A stretch of 64,000 nucleotides of DNA. It comes from Flaviramulus multivorans. Its GTDB lineage: Bacteria; Bacteroidota; Bacteroidia; Flavobacteriales; Flavobacteriaceae. This document shows positions 8,498 to 17,317 of the stretch, in pieces. Position numbers and translations under genes: made by a program. The notes below the pieces were generated by a model that did not search any database, had not been told where the DNA came from, and saw nothing but the letters and a program-made list of their open reading frames with translations. The stretch lies in assembly GCF_021728415.1 (NCBI RefSeq), contig NZ_JAKKDV010000002.1:496001-560000 (forward strand). Direction: 5' to 3'. Within the stretch, counting starts at the first letter, position 1. Every line of letters begins with the position of its first letter.

Positions 8498-9730
8498 ATG
8501 AGGTTTATTGTTTTCAAAAATACAGTTTTATTATTTGTTTTAGTAATGATTTCTTGTGCTTCTAAAGTGAAAGATGATTCATATAAAAAAAATGAGATCC
8601 TGAAGCAAGTTCAGGATGACAAAGCTATTATTGTTGGTGCAAACCAAGTTGAAAAATATTTACCCCTTTTAAACGAAAAACGTGTTGGTATTGTTGCGAA
8701 TCAGACATCAGTTATATTTAAAAATGACAGCGCAAACACCCATTTGGTTGATTCTTTGATTGCTCTAAATATTGATGTAAAAAAAGTATTTGCTCCAGAA
8801 CATGGTTTCAGAGGAACTGCTGATGCTGGTGAGTTGATTAAAGATGGATTTGATACCAAAACAGGATTGCCAATAATTTCTCTTCACGGAAAGAACAAAA
8901 AACCTTCTGCTGAGCAACTTGAAGGACTAGATATTGTTGTTTTTGATATTCAAGATGTAGGTGTTAGATTTTACACATACATTTCAACATTACATTATCT
9001 TATGGAAGCTTGTGCAGAAAATAATATTCCTGTTTTAATATTCGATAGACCTAACCCTAATGGACACTATATAGATGGTCCCACTTTAGAAATTGAAAAC
9101 AAAAGCTTTTTAGGCATGCATCCTATACCTTTAGTACACGGTATGACTATTGGTGAATACGCACAAATGATTAACGGTGAAAACTGGTTAGAAAATGGGC
9201 TCCAATGTGATATTACTATTATCCCTGTAAAAAATTACACTCATATGACTTCTTATAGCCTACCTATTAGACCCTCACCAAATTTACCAAACGATAAGTC
9301 TATTGAATTATACCCGAGTCTAGGTCTTTTTGAAGGCACAAACATAAATGCTGGTCGTGGTACAGAATTTCAGTTTCAACGCTATGGCGCGCCTTTTTTA
9401 AATAAAGAAATCTTTAGTTTTAGTTATACCCCTATTGAAAATTTTGGAGCCAAATATCCCAAGCATAAAAGGAAATTATGTTATGGCGAAGATTTAAGCA
9501 ATACTAAAGTTAAAAATGAAATGACTTTGCAATGGATTATTAAAGCTTATGAAAATTCAACTGATAAATCTTTGTTTTTTAATACTGAAAATTTCACCAA
9601 ACATGCTGGAACGGACAAGCTTCAAAAACAAATTGAAGCGGGATTAAGCGAAGAAGATATTAAAGCTACTTGGAAAACTGATTTAGAAGCTTTTAAATTA
9701 GTTCGTAAAAAGTATTTGATTTATGAGTAA
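8498..9730 (+). CDS. DUF1343 lipoprotein, NamZ-like exo-beta-N-acetylmuramidase (GH171)
   Basis: 410 residues of the DUF1343/YbbC family, whose characterised member NamZ removes N-acetylmuramic acid from peptidoglycan fragments (GH171). Conserved blocks are NEKRVGIVANQTSV, FAPEHGFRG, VFDIQDVGVRFYTYISTL, IFDRPNPNG and NINAGRGTEFQFQRYGAPF. The signal MRFIVFKNTVLLFVLVMISC has Cys20 as lipidation site, so the enzyme is probably anchored in the periplasm. Residues 33-41 (EILKQVQDD) come from a palindromic repeat at 8597-8617 read in frame, lying in the linker between the lipid anchor and the catalytic domain. The role is likely cell-wall recycling. Confidence 0.88.
   Translation: MRFIVFKNTVLLFVLVMISCASKVKDDSYKKNEILKQVQDDKAIIVGANQVEKYLPLLNEKRVGIVANQTSVIFKNDSANTHLVDSLIALNIDVKKVFAPEHGFRGTADAGELIKDGFDTKTGLPIISLHGKNKKPSAEQLEGLDIVVFDIQDVGVRFYTYISTLHYLMEACAENNIPVLIFDRPNPNGHYIDGPTLEIENKSFLGMHPIPLVHGMTIGEYAQMINGENWLENGLQCDITIIPVKNYTHMTSYSLPIRPSPNLPNDKSIELYPSLGLFEGTNINAGRGTEFQFQRYGAPFLNKEIFSFSYTPIENFGAKYPKHKRKLCYGEDLSNTKVKNEMTLQWIIKAYENSTDKSLFFNTENFTKHAGTDKLQKQIEAGLSEEDIKATWKTDLEAFKLVRKKYLIYE
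8597..8617. repeat. Palindromic repeat inside a coding region
   Basis: The dyad ATCCTGAA-GCAAG-TTCAGGAT forms a perfect 8-bp stem. It matches a dispersed REP-like palindrome (GATCCTGAAxCAAGTTCAGGATGAC type) often met between genes in Bacteroidota. Here it is read in frame as EILKQVQDD in the DUF1343 lipoprotein linker. Confidence 0.65.
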
Positions 9731-9735
9731 AGTTA

Positions 9736-9835
9736 TGTCATTACGAGGAGCAAAGCGACGTGGTAATCTCATGAAGTGATATATAATACTTTTAAAAGCT
9801 TGCCACATCACGTAAAAACGTGATTCGCAATGACA
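9736..9835. repeat. REP/BIME-like inverted repeat between convergent genes
   Basis: About 100 bp fills the whole gap between two convergent genes. It starts TGTCATTACGAGGAGC and ends with the inverted counterpart (ATTCGCAATGACA), containing ACGTGATT/ATCACGT arms. The form GTCATTRCGAGGAGCRAAGCGACG is a common dispersed extragenic palindrome of Bacteroidota. It may also serve as a transcription stop. Confidence 0.7.
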
Positions 9836-9838
9836 CTT

Positions 9839-10699
9839 TTATTTTAGAATTTCTACTAATCTATCCGGGTAATCGGTTATAATGCCATCTACATTAAAAT
9901 CTATCATTTGTTGCATATCATCAACATCATTAACAGTCCATGGAATTATTTGATAGTGTTCCTTTTGATATTGAGCCACTATTTCTTTGGAAAGCAATTT
10001 AAAATACGGACTTATAATTTCAGGTTTAAAACTAAGTTTAGCCAATTTATCATCAATCGTTTCATCTTCGTCAACCAATAAAGCGACTTTCATTTTTGAT
10101 TCTTGCCTTTTGATTTCTTCTAAAATGCGAACATCAAAGCTTTGTAAGTTTGTTTCAATAAATGCATTATTTTGATTTATCACATCCAAAACTAACTTAA
10201 CAAACTCCCTTGGCTTCGGTGTAAAAATTCCATCATATTTAGGTTCTGCTTTAATCTCAATATTAAATTTGATATTGGGGTTTAATGATTTTGAGGCTTT
10301 AATAACCTCCTCCAATGAAGGTTTATAAGCTTTGAATTTTTCTTGTCCCGGAAATCTTGGATGAAACTTTGTACCGCAATCATACTGCTTAATACTATCA
10401 AATATCATTTGATATAAATTGTGATTTTTTTCATCTGACTTCAATATTTCATTACCGTTTGCATCCCAACAAATTACGCTATTCATGTAGGGTTCATGAG
10501 ATACTACAACCACATTATCTTTAGATACCACCAAATCCAATTCCAAAGTATGTACACCTAATTCTAAGGCTTTTTTAAATGCTTGGAGTGTGTTTTCGGG
10601 CATCAACCCTCGGCAACCACGGTGTCCTTGAATATCTATCGTATTTGGAGTATTACAACTCATATTTAAAATAAGTATTATTTTGATGAGATTCTTCAC
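9839..10699 (-). CDS. Glycerophosphodiester phosphodiesterase, probable lipoprotein
   Basis: 286 residues of the GDPD TIM-barrel family. The start of the barrel, DIQGHRGCRGLMPENTLQAF, carries the catalytic HR and the E of the PENT motif. It is followed by LELDLVVSKDNVVVVSHEP (metal Glu/Asp and second catalytic His) and VNDVDDMQQMIDFNVDGIITDYPD at the end. It hydrolyses glycerophosphodiesters to glycerol-3-phosphate and an alcohol. The frame opens with a GTG at 10699 that lies inside a REP-like repeat (10688-10715), giving a short hydrophobic leader ending NMSC (Cys15). If the ATG at 10663 were used, no export signal would remain. Confidence 0.85.
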   Translation of the reverse strand: MKNLIKIILILNMSCNTPNTIDIQGHRGCRGLMPENTLQAFKKALELGVHTLELDLVVSKDNVVVVSHEPYMNSVICWDANGNEILKSDEKNHNLYQMIFDSIKQYDCGTKFHPRFPGQEKFKAYKPSLEEVIKASKSLNPNIKFNIEIKAEPKYDGIFTPKPREFVKLVLDVINQNNAFIETNLQSFDVRILEEIKRQESKMKVALLVDEDETIDDKLAKLSFKPEIISPYFKLLSKEIVAQYQKEHYQIIPWTVNDVDDMQQMIDFNVDGIITDYPDRLVEILK

Positions 10700-10715
10700 T
10701 TTGTTCTGAATGACA
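10688..10715. repeat. REP-like repeat supplying a start codon
   Basis: The plus strand reads GAGATTCTTCACTTTGTTC followed by TGAATGACA. This is a familiar dispersed repeat form of Bacteroidota (GAGATTCTTC...GAATGACA) with an ATTC/GAAT dyad. The minus-strand GTG at 10699-10697 within it is the apparent start of the glycerophosphodiesterase gene. Confidence 0.55.
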
Positions 10716-10716
10716 T

Positions 10717-11556
10717 TTAATTGTCTTTTGACATTACTGTTGGCTTTTGATATTTTTGAAACGGCTGTATTAGTAAATCTTTGATGTTGCTGTTCTTCTT
10801 TTCGTCTGGAAACACATCTACGCCATAAACAATTTTATCGGTATCAAGTTCCATGTAGGTTCCAAAAAACCTATCCCATACCGAAAAAATGTTTCCGTAG
10901 TTAGAATCTGTGTATGGCATCTTATAATGGTGATGCACTTTATGCATATCTGGCGAAACTAAAACATAACTTATTAATTTATCAACCTTTTTTGGCAATC
11001 TTATATTTGAATGACTAAACTGTGTTGCAACAATAGACAAGGACTGATATAACATAACAATTCCAATTGGAGCTCCTATTGCAATAACTCCAATTAAAGT
11101 AAATGTATATCGAATTATACTTTCTATAGGGTGATGCCTGTTAGCTGTTGTAGCATCAACTTTATGATCGGAATGATGTACTAAATGAACCATCCACAAA
11201 GGCGGTACTTTGTGCTCAATTAAGTGCGGTAAATAGGCTCCGAAAAAGTCCATTAAAAATACACCTAAAACAATGCAAAGTGTTAAAGACATTTCTGGTA
11301 GCCAGTTTAAAATCCCAAAATCATTTGCAATTGCCCAATCTGATGACATTAATAAAAGAAATGCCATTGGTAAATTAACAAGTATTGTTGTTATGGTAAA
11401 AAATATATTTGGGATAGCGTGTTTCCATTTTTTATAATTAAAATTAAACAATGGTAATGCGCCTTCTAAAATCCAGAAAAATGTTAAACCTCCAACAATA
11501 ATAAGCCCGCGATGCAACGGTGGAATGGTTTCAAAATAATTTAATAGTGTTTCCAA
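10717..11556 (-). CDS. Sterol desaturase / fatty acid hydroxylase family membrane protein
   Basis: 279 residues with four or five membrane helices and the eight-His diiron pattern of the fatty acid hydroxylase superfamily: HLIEH, HLVHHSDH, NRHHP and MHKVHHHY. Enzymes of this family hydroxylate or desaturate lipids in the membrane using a di-iron centre. Bacteroidota members are poorly assigned; a lipid or ether-lipid substrate is inferred. It ends 17 bp before the glycerophosphodiesterase start and begins 21 bp after the YkgJ-like gene stop, so the three minus-strand genes may form an operon. Confidence 0.85.
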   Translation of the reverse strand: METLLNYFETIPPLHRGLIIVGGLTFFWILEGALPLFNFNYKKWKHAIPNIFFTITTILVNLPMAFLLLMSSDWAIANDFGILNWLPEMSLTLCIVLGVFLMDFFGAYLPHLIEHKVPPLWMVHLVHHSDHKVDATTANRHHPIESIIRYTFTLIGVIAIGAPIGIVMLYQSLSIVATQFSHSNIRLPKKVDKLISYVLVSPDMHKVHHHYKMPYTDSNYGNIFSVWDRFFGTYMELDTDKIVYGVDVFPDEKKNSNIKDLLIQPFQKYQKPTVMSKDN

Positions 11557-11577
11557 AATTTTTTGATTTAAATATAC

Positions 11578-12069
11578 TTATTTTATTATTTGCTTCATAG
11601 CCTCAACAATGTTAAAAGCTGCTGGACAGATAGCAACATTTTTTAAAGTTAAATTGGATATTTGCTGAAACTTTTTTCTATCCGTATGCGGAAATTCTTT
11701 GCAAGCTTTTGGTCGCACTTCATAAATAGAGCAATAATTATTGGCCCCTAAAAACGTACAGGGTACACTTTGCAGCACATAATCGTTTTCTTCATCAATC
11801 CTTAAATATTGACTAATAAACTGGTGCGATTTCATTTTAAAATGCTTAGCAATGCGTTCCACATCCTTATCAGTAAAAAGTGGTCCTGTAGTTTTACAGC
11901 AGTTGGCACATTTTAAACAATCTGTTTTTTTAAATTCATTATCATGTAAATCTTGCATTACATAATCTAAATTCTTAGGCGGTTTCTTTTTTAACTTCGC
12001 AAAAAACTTTTTATTCTCGATATGTTTATCTTTGGCGAGCTCTGGAAGATTATCTATAAGGTCTTGCAT
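11578..12069 (-). CDS. YkgJ family cysteine cluster protein
   Basis: 163 residues with the Cys-cluster pattern of the YkgJ/Fli B-like zinc/iron-chelating family: CLKCANCCKTTGPLF at about residues 55-69, then CTFLGANNYCSIYEVRPKACKEFP and a later CPAAF. The spacing of seven or eight Cys suggests a bound metal centre, and the protein should be cytosolic. The biochemical role of the family is not established. It is the first gene of the minus-strand run, divergent from a methyltransferase gene across a 73-bp gap that carries a palindromic repeat. Confidence 0.85.
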   Translation of the reverse strand: MQDLIDNLPELAKDKHIENKKFFAKLKKKPPKNLDYVMQDLHDNEFKKTDCLKCANCCKTTGPLFTDKDVERIAKHFKMKSHQFISQYLRIDEENDYVLQSVPCTFLGANNYCSIYEVRPKACKEFPHTDRKKFQQISNLTLKNVAICPAAFNIVEAMKQIIK

Positions 12070-12088
12070 GGTGTAAAAATAACTAAAG

Positions 12089-12132
12089 TTCTCGATACAT
12101 CCCGATATAAAATCGGGACATACGAGCTGACA
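12089..12132. repeat. Palindromic repeat, copy 1 (CTCGATACATCCCGA type)
   Basis: The element begins TTCTCGATACATCCCGATAT and contains the dyad TCCCGAT-ATAAA-ATCGGGA, followed by CATACGAGCTGACA. A second copy with the same order of blocks lies at 42463-42507. It sits in the gap between the divergent YkgJ-like and methyltransferase genes. Confidence 0.65.
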
Positions 12133-12142
12133 ATTAATTGCA

Positions 12143-12841
12143 ATGAAAGACCTTTTTGGAAAAGCATTATTAGATTATCAAAACGGACATTATACGGAAG
12201 ATATAATAACATCTACAAGTATATCTGATGAAGATATGTTACCGCTTCCTTATTTATTTAGAAGCTTTGATGAAATGCCAAAAATTGAAAAAAAAGCATT
12301 AAAATTATGTAAGGGTTTGGTTTTAGATGTTGGTTGTGGCAGTGGAAGTCATAGTTTGTATTTACAAGAAAAAGGGTTTACTGTTAAAGCTATTGATATC
12401 TCAAAAGGCGCTATTAAAGTTGCTAAACAACGTGGTGTTTTAAATGCTGAAGTGATGCATGTTTTAGAAGAAACTAAAACTTTTGATACTGTTTTATTAC
12501 TGATGAATGGCACTGGTATTTTTCAGGAAATGATTCAAGTTTCTAAATATTTAACTCATTTAAAAAGTCTGTTGAAACCAAACGGTCAAATTCTAATCGA
12601 TTCATCCGATATTAAATATATGTATGAAGATGAAGATGGTGGACTTTGGATAGACACCAATGCTAATTACTACGGAGAATTAGACTATTTTTTAAGTTAT
12701 AAAGGCGAAAACGAATTGCCTATGAAGTGGTTGTATTTAGATTTTAATACTTTAAGGCTAGCTTGTGAAACTGTTGGGCTTAAATGTGAATTAGTTTTAG
12801 AAGGTGGCCATTTTGATTATTTAGCACGATTAAGTGTTTAG
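12143..12841 (+). CDS. Class I SAM-dependent methyltransferase
   Basis: 232 residues. SAM-binding motif I is VLDVGCGSGSHSLYL near residue 65, followed by the acidic end of beta-2 in VKAIDIS and the motif TVLLLMNGTGIF. No signal peptide or membrane segment is seen. The substrate cannot be inferred from context. Its stop overlaps the stop of the convergent gene by 4 bp (12838-12841). Confidence 0.85.
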   Translation: MKDLFGKALLDYQNGHYTEDIITSTSISDEDMLPLPYLFRSFDEMPKIEKKALKLCKGLVLDVGCGSGSHSLYLQEKGFTVKAIDISKGAIKVAKQRGVLNAEVMHVLEETKTFDTVLLLMNGTGIFQEMIQVSKYLTHLKSLLKPNGQILIDSSDIKYMYEDEDGGLWIDTNANYYGELDYFLSYKGENELPMKWLYLDFNTLRLACETVGLKCELVLEGGHFDYLARLSV

Positions 12842-13248
12842 TTTTTGTCTCGTATAAAGATATGCTTTGAATCTCCAATCCCGTAAATAAAACTCTCCTT
12901 ATTCAGCACATTAATTGGTTCTGAAACATCACCATACAAATAGATTAAATCTATATAAAACAAACCTTTATCATATTTAATCTTAACTAAGGTATGATCG
13001 TCATTAACCAAACCATTGACATCCTTATTTTCTGCTTTTGGAGGTAAATTTAACTCTTCAAGCACTTCTACATACCCATTTTTGTTACCGAAAGTAAACC
13101 TGTAAATTACATTTTCAGTGTCCCCTTTCAACTTCCAATCGCCCGTTATAGCTTGTTCTACTTCTTGAATCGTTTTACAACATTCAAGGTTTTGTGAAAA
13201 ACAAATGCTTACATATAAAATTGATATACAAACAAGTAATTTCTTCAT
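12838..13248 (-). CDS. Exported protein of unknown function (lipocalin-like size)
   Basis: 136 residues with a clear Sec signal (MKKLLVCISILYVSICFSQ) and a mature part of about 115 residues. The mature part begins NLECCKTIQEVEQAITGDWKLKGD and continues with alternating strands. The GDWKLKG beginning recalls small lipocalin-like domains common in flavobacteria, but I cannot confirm that. It starts 8 bp after the amidohydrolase stop and is probably translated from the same transcript. Confidence 0.65.
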   Translation of the reverse strand: MKKLLVCISILYVSICFSQNLECCKTIQEVEQAITGDWKLKGDTENVIYRFTFGNKNGYVEVLEELNLPPKAENKDVNGLVNDDHTLVKIKYDKGLFYIDLIYLYGDVSEPINVLNKESFIYGIGDSKHIFIRDKN

Positions 13249-13256
13249 TTAAAACA

Positions 13257-14870
13257 TTATTGTGCTATTCCATCAACAAACGTATTTATCACCTTAATAT
13301 TGGGTATCTCAGTTATTTCAATTGTCATAATATCTTTATCTAAAATGATAAAATCAGCAAACTTGCCAACTTCAATGCTTCCTTTTTCTTCTTCTTCAAA
13401 ATTTGAATAAGCTGCCCAAATTGTCATCCCTTTCAGAGTTTCTTCTCTACTTAAAGCATTCTCCATTTGAAAACCACCATCAGGAAATTGCTCTAAATCT
13501 TGACGTGCTACAGCAGCGTAAAAGGTTAAAAACGGACTCACCTGTTCCACTGGAAAATCGGTACCTAAAGCTACTTTACCATAAGCTTTTAATAAATCCT
13601 TATAAGCATAACCTCCTTTTATACGCTGTGGTCCTACCCTATCTTCAGCCCAATACATATCGCTGGTTGCATGCGTAGGTTGAATAGACGGTATAATATC
13701 TGTAAACTGCTCAAAATCTTCTGGAGAAACTATTTGAGCATGTTCCACTCTCCAGCGTCGATTTGCTTTATTCTGCAATACTTTTTTATAAGTATTCAAT
13801 ACTGCATGATTTGCAGAATCTCCTATCGCGTGAGTATTCATTTGATATTCGGAATTCGCAATGCGTTCTGCAGTTTCGTTTAGGGTTTCAATGCTATTCA
13901 CTAACAATCCTAAATGACCTGGTTTATCTGAATAAGGTTCACGTAACATGGCGCCTCTAGAGCCTAAAGCACCATCGGCATAAAACTTAAAGGAGCGTAC
14001 ATTTAATTTATCGGTTTTAATAACACCTTTATTTAAATAGTAGTCTAGATTTTTTTTAGAGGCGGAAACCATGGCATAAACTCGCATGGATAAATCCCCT
14101 GTTTTATGTAAACTATCAATAATCTCAATAGCATCTTGATTTAATCCAGCGTCATCAACCGTTGTCAACCCTAAGTCAAAACAAATTTTTTGAGCCGACA
14201 ATAAGGCTTTTACTTTTTCATCCCTTGATGGTTTTGGCCAATAATCCATAACTAAATTTTCGGCATTATCAATTAAAACTCCTGTTGGTTTCCCATCTTT
14301 AAGCACCACTTCACCGCCATCAATTTTACTTTTCACAGTCACGTTACCTAAGCGTAGAGCAGCATCATTACAAATTATAGCGTGACCATCAATTCTTGTT
14401 AATGCAATTGGTGTATCTGGAAATAGTTGATTTAATAAGGTGTTATCTGGAAATTCTTTTACGTCCCAATCATTTTGATCCCAACCGCGTCCTGTTATTA
14501 AACTAAGCTGATTGGTTTTCTGAAAATCTACTACACGTTGTACTACCTCATCAAAACTTTTAGTTCCTACTAAATCTACAGCAATTTGATTGAAGCCTAA
14601 GCCTAAAAAGTGGCAATGCGCATCAATAAATCCGGGTACAATAGTATTCCCTTTGACATCTATAATAGTATCTGCAACATATTTATCTTGAAGGTCTTTA
14701 CTGTTACCAATTTCTACAAATTTGCCATCCTTAATCGCAAAAGCTTCAGCTTTTTCGAAAACATTATTTACCGTATAGATGTTTCCATTGATTATAATTG
14801 AATCAACGGTTTCCTTGGATTGACATGAAATTAAGCTTATTAAAATACCAAATAGCAGAAAGTTTTTCAT
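13257..14870 (-). CDS. Amidohydrolase family lipoprotein (YtcJ-like)
   Basis: 537 residues of the amidohydrolase_3/YtcJ-like family. It opens with a lipoprotein signal (MKNFLLFGILISLISC, Cys16) and then a strand-rich N-terminal part. The metal motif is PGFIDAHCHFLGLG, with HAIGDSANH near the middle and the late ALGTDFPVEQVSPF providing the catalytic Asp. The C-terminus returns to the beta-sandwich (GSIEVGKFADFIILDKD). Such enzymes hydrolyse amide bonds in a metal-dependent manner; the exported anchoring suggests action on an external or periplasmic compound. It heads a two-gene transcript with the exported protein at 12838-13248. Confidence 0.85.
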   Translation of the reverse strand: MKNFLLFGILISLISCQSKETVDSIIINGNIYTVNNVFEKAEAFAIKDGKFVEIGNSKDLQDKYVADTIIDVKGNTIVPGFIDAHCHFLGLGFNQIAVDLVGTKSFDEVVQRVVDFQKTNQLSLITGRGWDQNDWDVKEFPDNTLLNQLFPDTPIALTRIDGHAIICNDAALRLGNVTVKSKIDGGEVVLKDGKPTGVLIDNAENLVMDYWPKPSRDEKVKALLSAQKICFDLGLTTVDDAGLNQDAIEIIDSLHKTGDLSMRVYAMVSASKKNLDYYLNKGVIKTDKLNVRSFKFYADGALGSRGAMLREPYSDKPGHLGLLVNSIETLNETAERIANSEYQMNTHAIGDSANHAVLNTYKKVLQNKANRRWRVEHAQIVSPEDFEQFTDIIPSIQPTHATSDMYWAEDRVGPQRIKGGYAYKDLLKAYGKVALGTDFPVEQVSPFLTFYAAVARQDLEQFPDGGFQMENALSREETLKGMTIWAAYSNFEEEEKGSIEVGKFADFIILDKDIMTIEITEIPNIKVINTFVDGIAQ

Positions 14871-14900
14871 TTTTTATAAAATTGATTTAGGTAAAAATAG

Positions 14901-14928
14901 AAAAAGCGTTCTTAATTGAACGCTTTTT
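14901..14928 (-). terminator. Intrinsic terminator after the exported protein gene
   Basis: An 11-bp stem AAAAAGCGTTC / GAACGCTTTTT with a 6-nt loop lies 55 bp past the stop of the minus-strand gene at 14983. Read on the minus strand it ends in five T and a T-rich stretch. Confidence 0.8.
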
Positions 14929-14982
14929 AGGTTTTATCTTAAAAGTGGATTAGTACAAAATTCTGAATTGAAAAGTAAATTC

Positions 14983-15525
14983 CTATTCTAAATTAGTTTT
15001 TGCTTCATCATTAATTGAAACAAACTTTATTTTCTTTAAATCATCAAATTCCATAACCCTAAACTTATAAGTGATTTCGAAAGGACAGCTACAAAAACAA
15101 TACATTCCATAATTAATGAATATAAGATTAAGTGTATTATCATTTTTTACTTCAACATCAGCTAGAAAATCTTGACAACAATTAGTATACACAATAGCTT
15201 TAATACCCCATTCTTCTTTACTTCTGTCTATTTCAACTATTTTATTAGGTTTTGGCTCATCCTGACTTTCTGAACAATCTTTAACACCAAATTCCTCAAA
15301 AAACAATCCATACGATTTAGTTAATTGCTGATTACTTGTTTGTGGTAAAATAACGTTACCAATTAAAATATTTCTTGCGTTTGGTGTATCAAAAACTATT
15401 GTATCTGTTTTATAAACTGGTTTATCTGAAAAAGGCTCAATATTTTTCCTTATAAAAATTGAATCATTTTGCCCATAACAAAAATTAAAACTCACAAATA
15501 ATACTAAGAATAATAAACTTTTCAT
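14983..15525 (-). CDS. Exported protein of unknown function
   Basis: 180 residues with a signal peptide (MKSLLFLVLFVSFNFCYGQ). The mature protein has six Cys, including the tight cluster CCQDF and CFCSC, which could form disulfides in the periplasm. I recognise no family. It lies downstream of the barrel gene across a 28-bp gap holding a small hairpin, and ends before a strong terminator, so it may be the last gene of the TPR-barrel transcript. Confidence 0.55.
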   Translation of the reverse strand: MKSLLFLVLFVSFNFCYGQNDSIFIRKNIEPFSDKPVYKTDTIVFDTPNARNILIGNVILPQTSNQQLTKSYGLFFEEFGVKDCSESQDEPKPNKIVEIDRSKEEWGIKAIVYTNCCQDFLADVEVKNDNTLNLIFINYGMYCFCSCPFEITYKFRVMEFDDLKKIKFVSINDEAKTNLE

Positions 15526-15534
15526 ATTAACAGA

Positions 15535-15552
15535 TTCCTGTTTTCACAGGAA
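15535..15552. repeat. Short hairpin TTCCTG...CAGGAA between genes
   Basis: A 6-bp perfect stem TTCCTG/CAGGAA with a TTTTCA loop is preceded by CAGA. It resembles the dispersed CAGATTCC...GGAAT hairpins found between flavobacterial genes. It could mark the mRNA 3' end of the barrel gene, but the T-run is absent. Confidence 0.4.
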
Positions 15553-15553
15553 A

Positions 15554-17290
15554 TTAGAAATCAAACTTGAAGGTAGCTCCAGCCAAAAATTGAATACTTT
15601 GTACAGGGAAATTTTGCCATTTTTGATATGCTTTATTTGCTATGTTATTAGCCTTAGCAAACACTGAAATTTGGTCGTTTATATGATATCCTAAATGTGC
15701 GTTGGCATCAAAATAACTATCCAAAATCACATTAGTAATTAAATCTTCAGGTTGTAAAGCACCTTCTAATTCTATTTGGTCTTTTCGTTCGCCAATGTAA
15801 AACAAATTAGCCCCAGCAAACCAGTGCTCGTTTATTTGATAATCTAAAAACAATGAGCCTTTTACATCTGGTAAATTCCAAGCTTCAGCTTCGTTATCCG
15901 TGTTATATGTATAATACTCTGCTTTTAATCCTAATTTAAAATTTCGATTTACATCTACATTTATTTCACCAGCAACACTAAACGTATCTAAATTATCATA
16001 AACAATTCCAAAAGAGTTTCCGTAATCATAACTTTTTTCGGGTGATACATTTTTAACAACATTGGTTTTATATAGGGCTTTGTTTCTATCTGATAAATAA
16101 CTCCCACTAATGTTATAACTCATATTACTTGAGAGTTTTCCTTTTAAACCAATAAAGGCATTGTATAATTGATCTGTTGGCATGATAAACAAGGTTGGAG
16201 AAACAAACGGGTTTTCTGTTGCCAAATCATAATAAGAATTTTGAATTAAATCGCCTTTTATGCCACCATAAGCAATTAAAACATCATTAACTAAACGGTA
16301 CGTAGCTGATACATTAGGATACAAATAAAACTTGCTATCGCCACTTTCTTTATCATTCAAGAAATAGGCCGATACTCCTAAATTCACCGTCAAATCGTCT
16401 TGCTTAAGTTCGTATGTAGGTGTCACACCTATTTGAAAATTACCGTATCGTAATTCTTCGTTGGTAAAATAATTTCTATCGAACGTTCCATTAATGTAAT
16501 CAAACTTAAAATCGGTAGATATTTCCACATCATTTACTGGAATATCTACTTTAGCTTTTACAATAAACCTGTTTTCACCAGATCCTTGGTTATCTCCAAA
16601 ACGTCTGAAAAAGAAACTACCTGAATTTATGTAAGTATCTTCAAAAGAAATATCACCTCCAAAATGAGCATTAAAAAAAGAATGACCTACATCAATATTA
16701 TCAGCTTGTGCTTGTGCAACTTGAGAATCAGGAACACCATACCAATTATACATTTGATGTTGAAAACCGCCTTCTACATTCCATGCTAAATCACGTAAAC
16801 GACTACTATAATTAACGTTAATTTTTGAATTTGAAAAACCATCGTCAAACTGTACGCCTTCAATCCCGCCTTGTGATGAATGATGACTTACATATCCACC
16901 TACACTTTCGGTTCTACTAATGGCATGGTTTAAGTAGATCTCTCCTAAGATAGAGGTATAAGTACCTACGCCTAAAGTGGCATAATTATCAAATAATTTT
17001 GCTGGTGGTCTTTTTTCAACTACTGCAGCCTTACCCTTAGCAGGTGTAAATGTAGATGCTACTCGAAACGAGAAGATATTGTATTTAATTACTTTTTTAG
17101 TTTCTGTAGTTTCATCATCTAAAGTGGGTGTTTCTTTCACTTTAAAAGCATCAGAGATAGTTGGTGTATATGGTTTTACAACATCAATTACCCCAGTATT
17201 TATTGTATCATTTTTTCTATCTTGAGAGAATGCTATAGTAGCACTGAACATTACTGCTACTAATAATATATTTTTAATGTGCTTTCGCAT
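15554..17290 (-). CDS. Outer-membrane beta-barrel without a visible plug domain (TonB-receptor-like)
   Basis: 578 residues with a signal peptide (to about residue 22, AFSQ) and then a low-complexity periplasmic stretch (VIDVVKPYTPTISDAFKVKETP). About 450 residues of alternating strands with aromatic girdle residues follow, finishing GATFKFDF with the C-terminal Phe typical of barrels. It resembles TonB-dependent receptor barrels but is short and I see no TonB box or plug domain, which is unusual. It follows the TPR lipoprotein-like gene by 27 bp, and the pair is likely a functional unit in the outer membrane. Substrate unknown. Confidence 0.75.
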   Translation of the reverse strand: MRKHIKNILLVAVMFSATIAFSQDRKNDTINTGVIDVVKPYTPTISDAFKVKETPTLDDETTETKKVIKYNIFSFRVASTFTPAKGKAAVVEKRPPAKLFDNYATLGVGTYTSILGEIYLNHAISRTESVGGYVSHHSSQGGIEGVQFDDGFSNSKINVNYSSRLRDLAWNVEGGFQHQMYNWYGVPDSQVAQAQADNIDVGHSFFNAHFGGDISFEDTYINSGSFFFRRFGDNQGSGENRFIVKAKVDIPVNDVEISTDFKFDYINGTFDRNYFTNEELRYGNFQIGVTPTYELKQDDLTVNLGVSAYFLNDKESGDSKFYLYPNVSATYRLVNDVLIAYGGIKGDLIQNSYYDLATENPFVSPTLFIMPTDQLYNAFIGLKGKLSSNMSYNISGSYLSDRNKALYKTNVVKNVSPEKSYDYGNSFGIVYDNLDTFSVAGEINVDVNRNFKLGLKAEYYTYNTDNEAEAWNLPDVKGSLFLDYQINEHWFAGANLFYIGERKDQIELEGALQPEDLITNVILDSYFDANAHLGYHINDQISVFAKANNIANKAYQKWQNFPVQSIQFLAGATFKFDF

Positions 17291-17317
17291 ATGTTTTTGA
17301 TTTATGATTGATGATTA

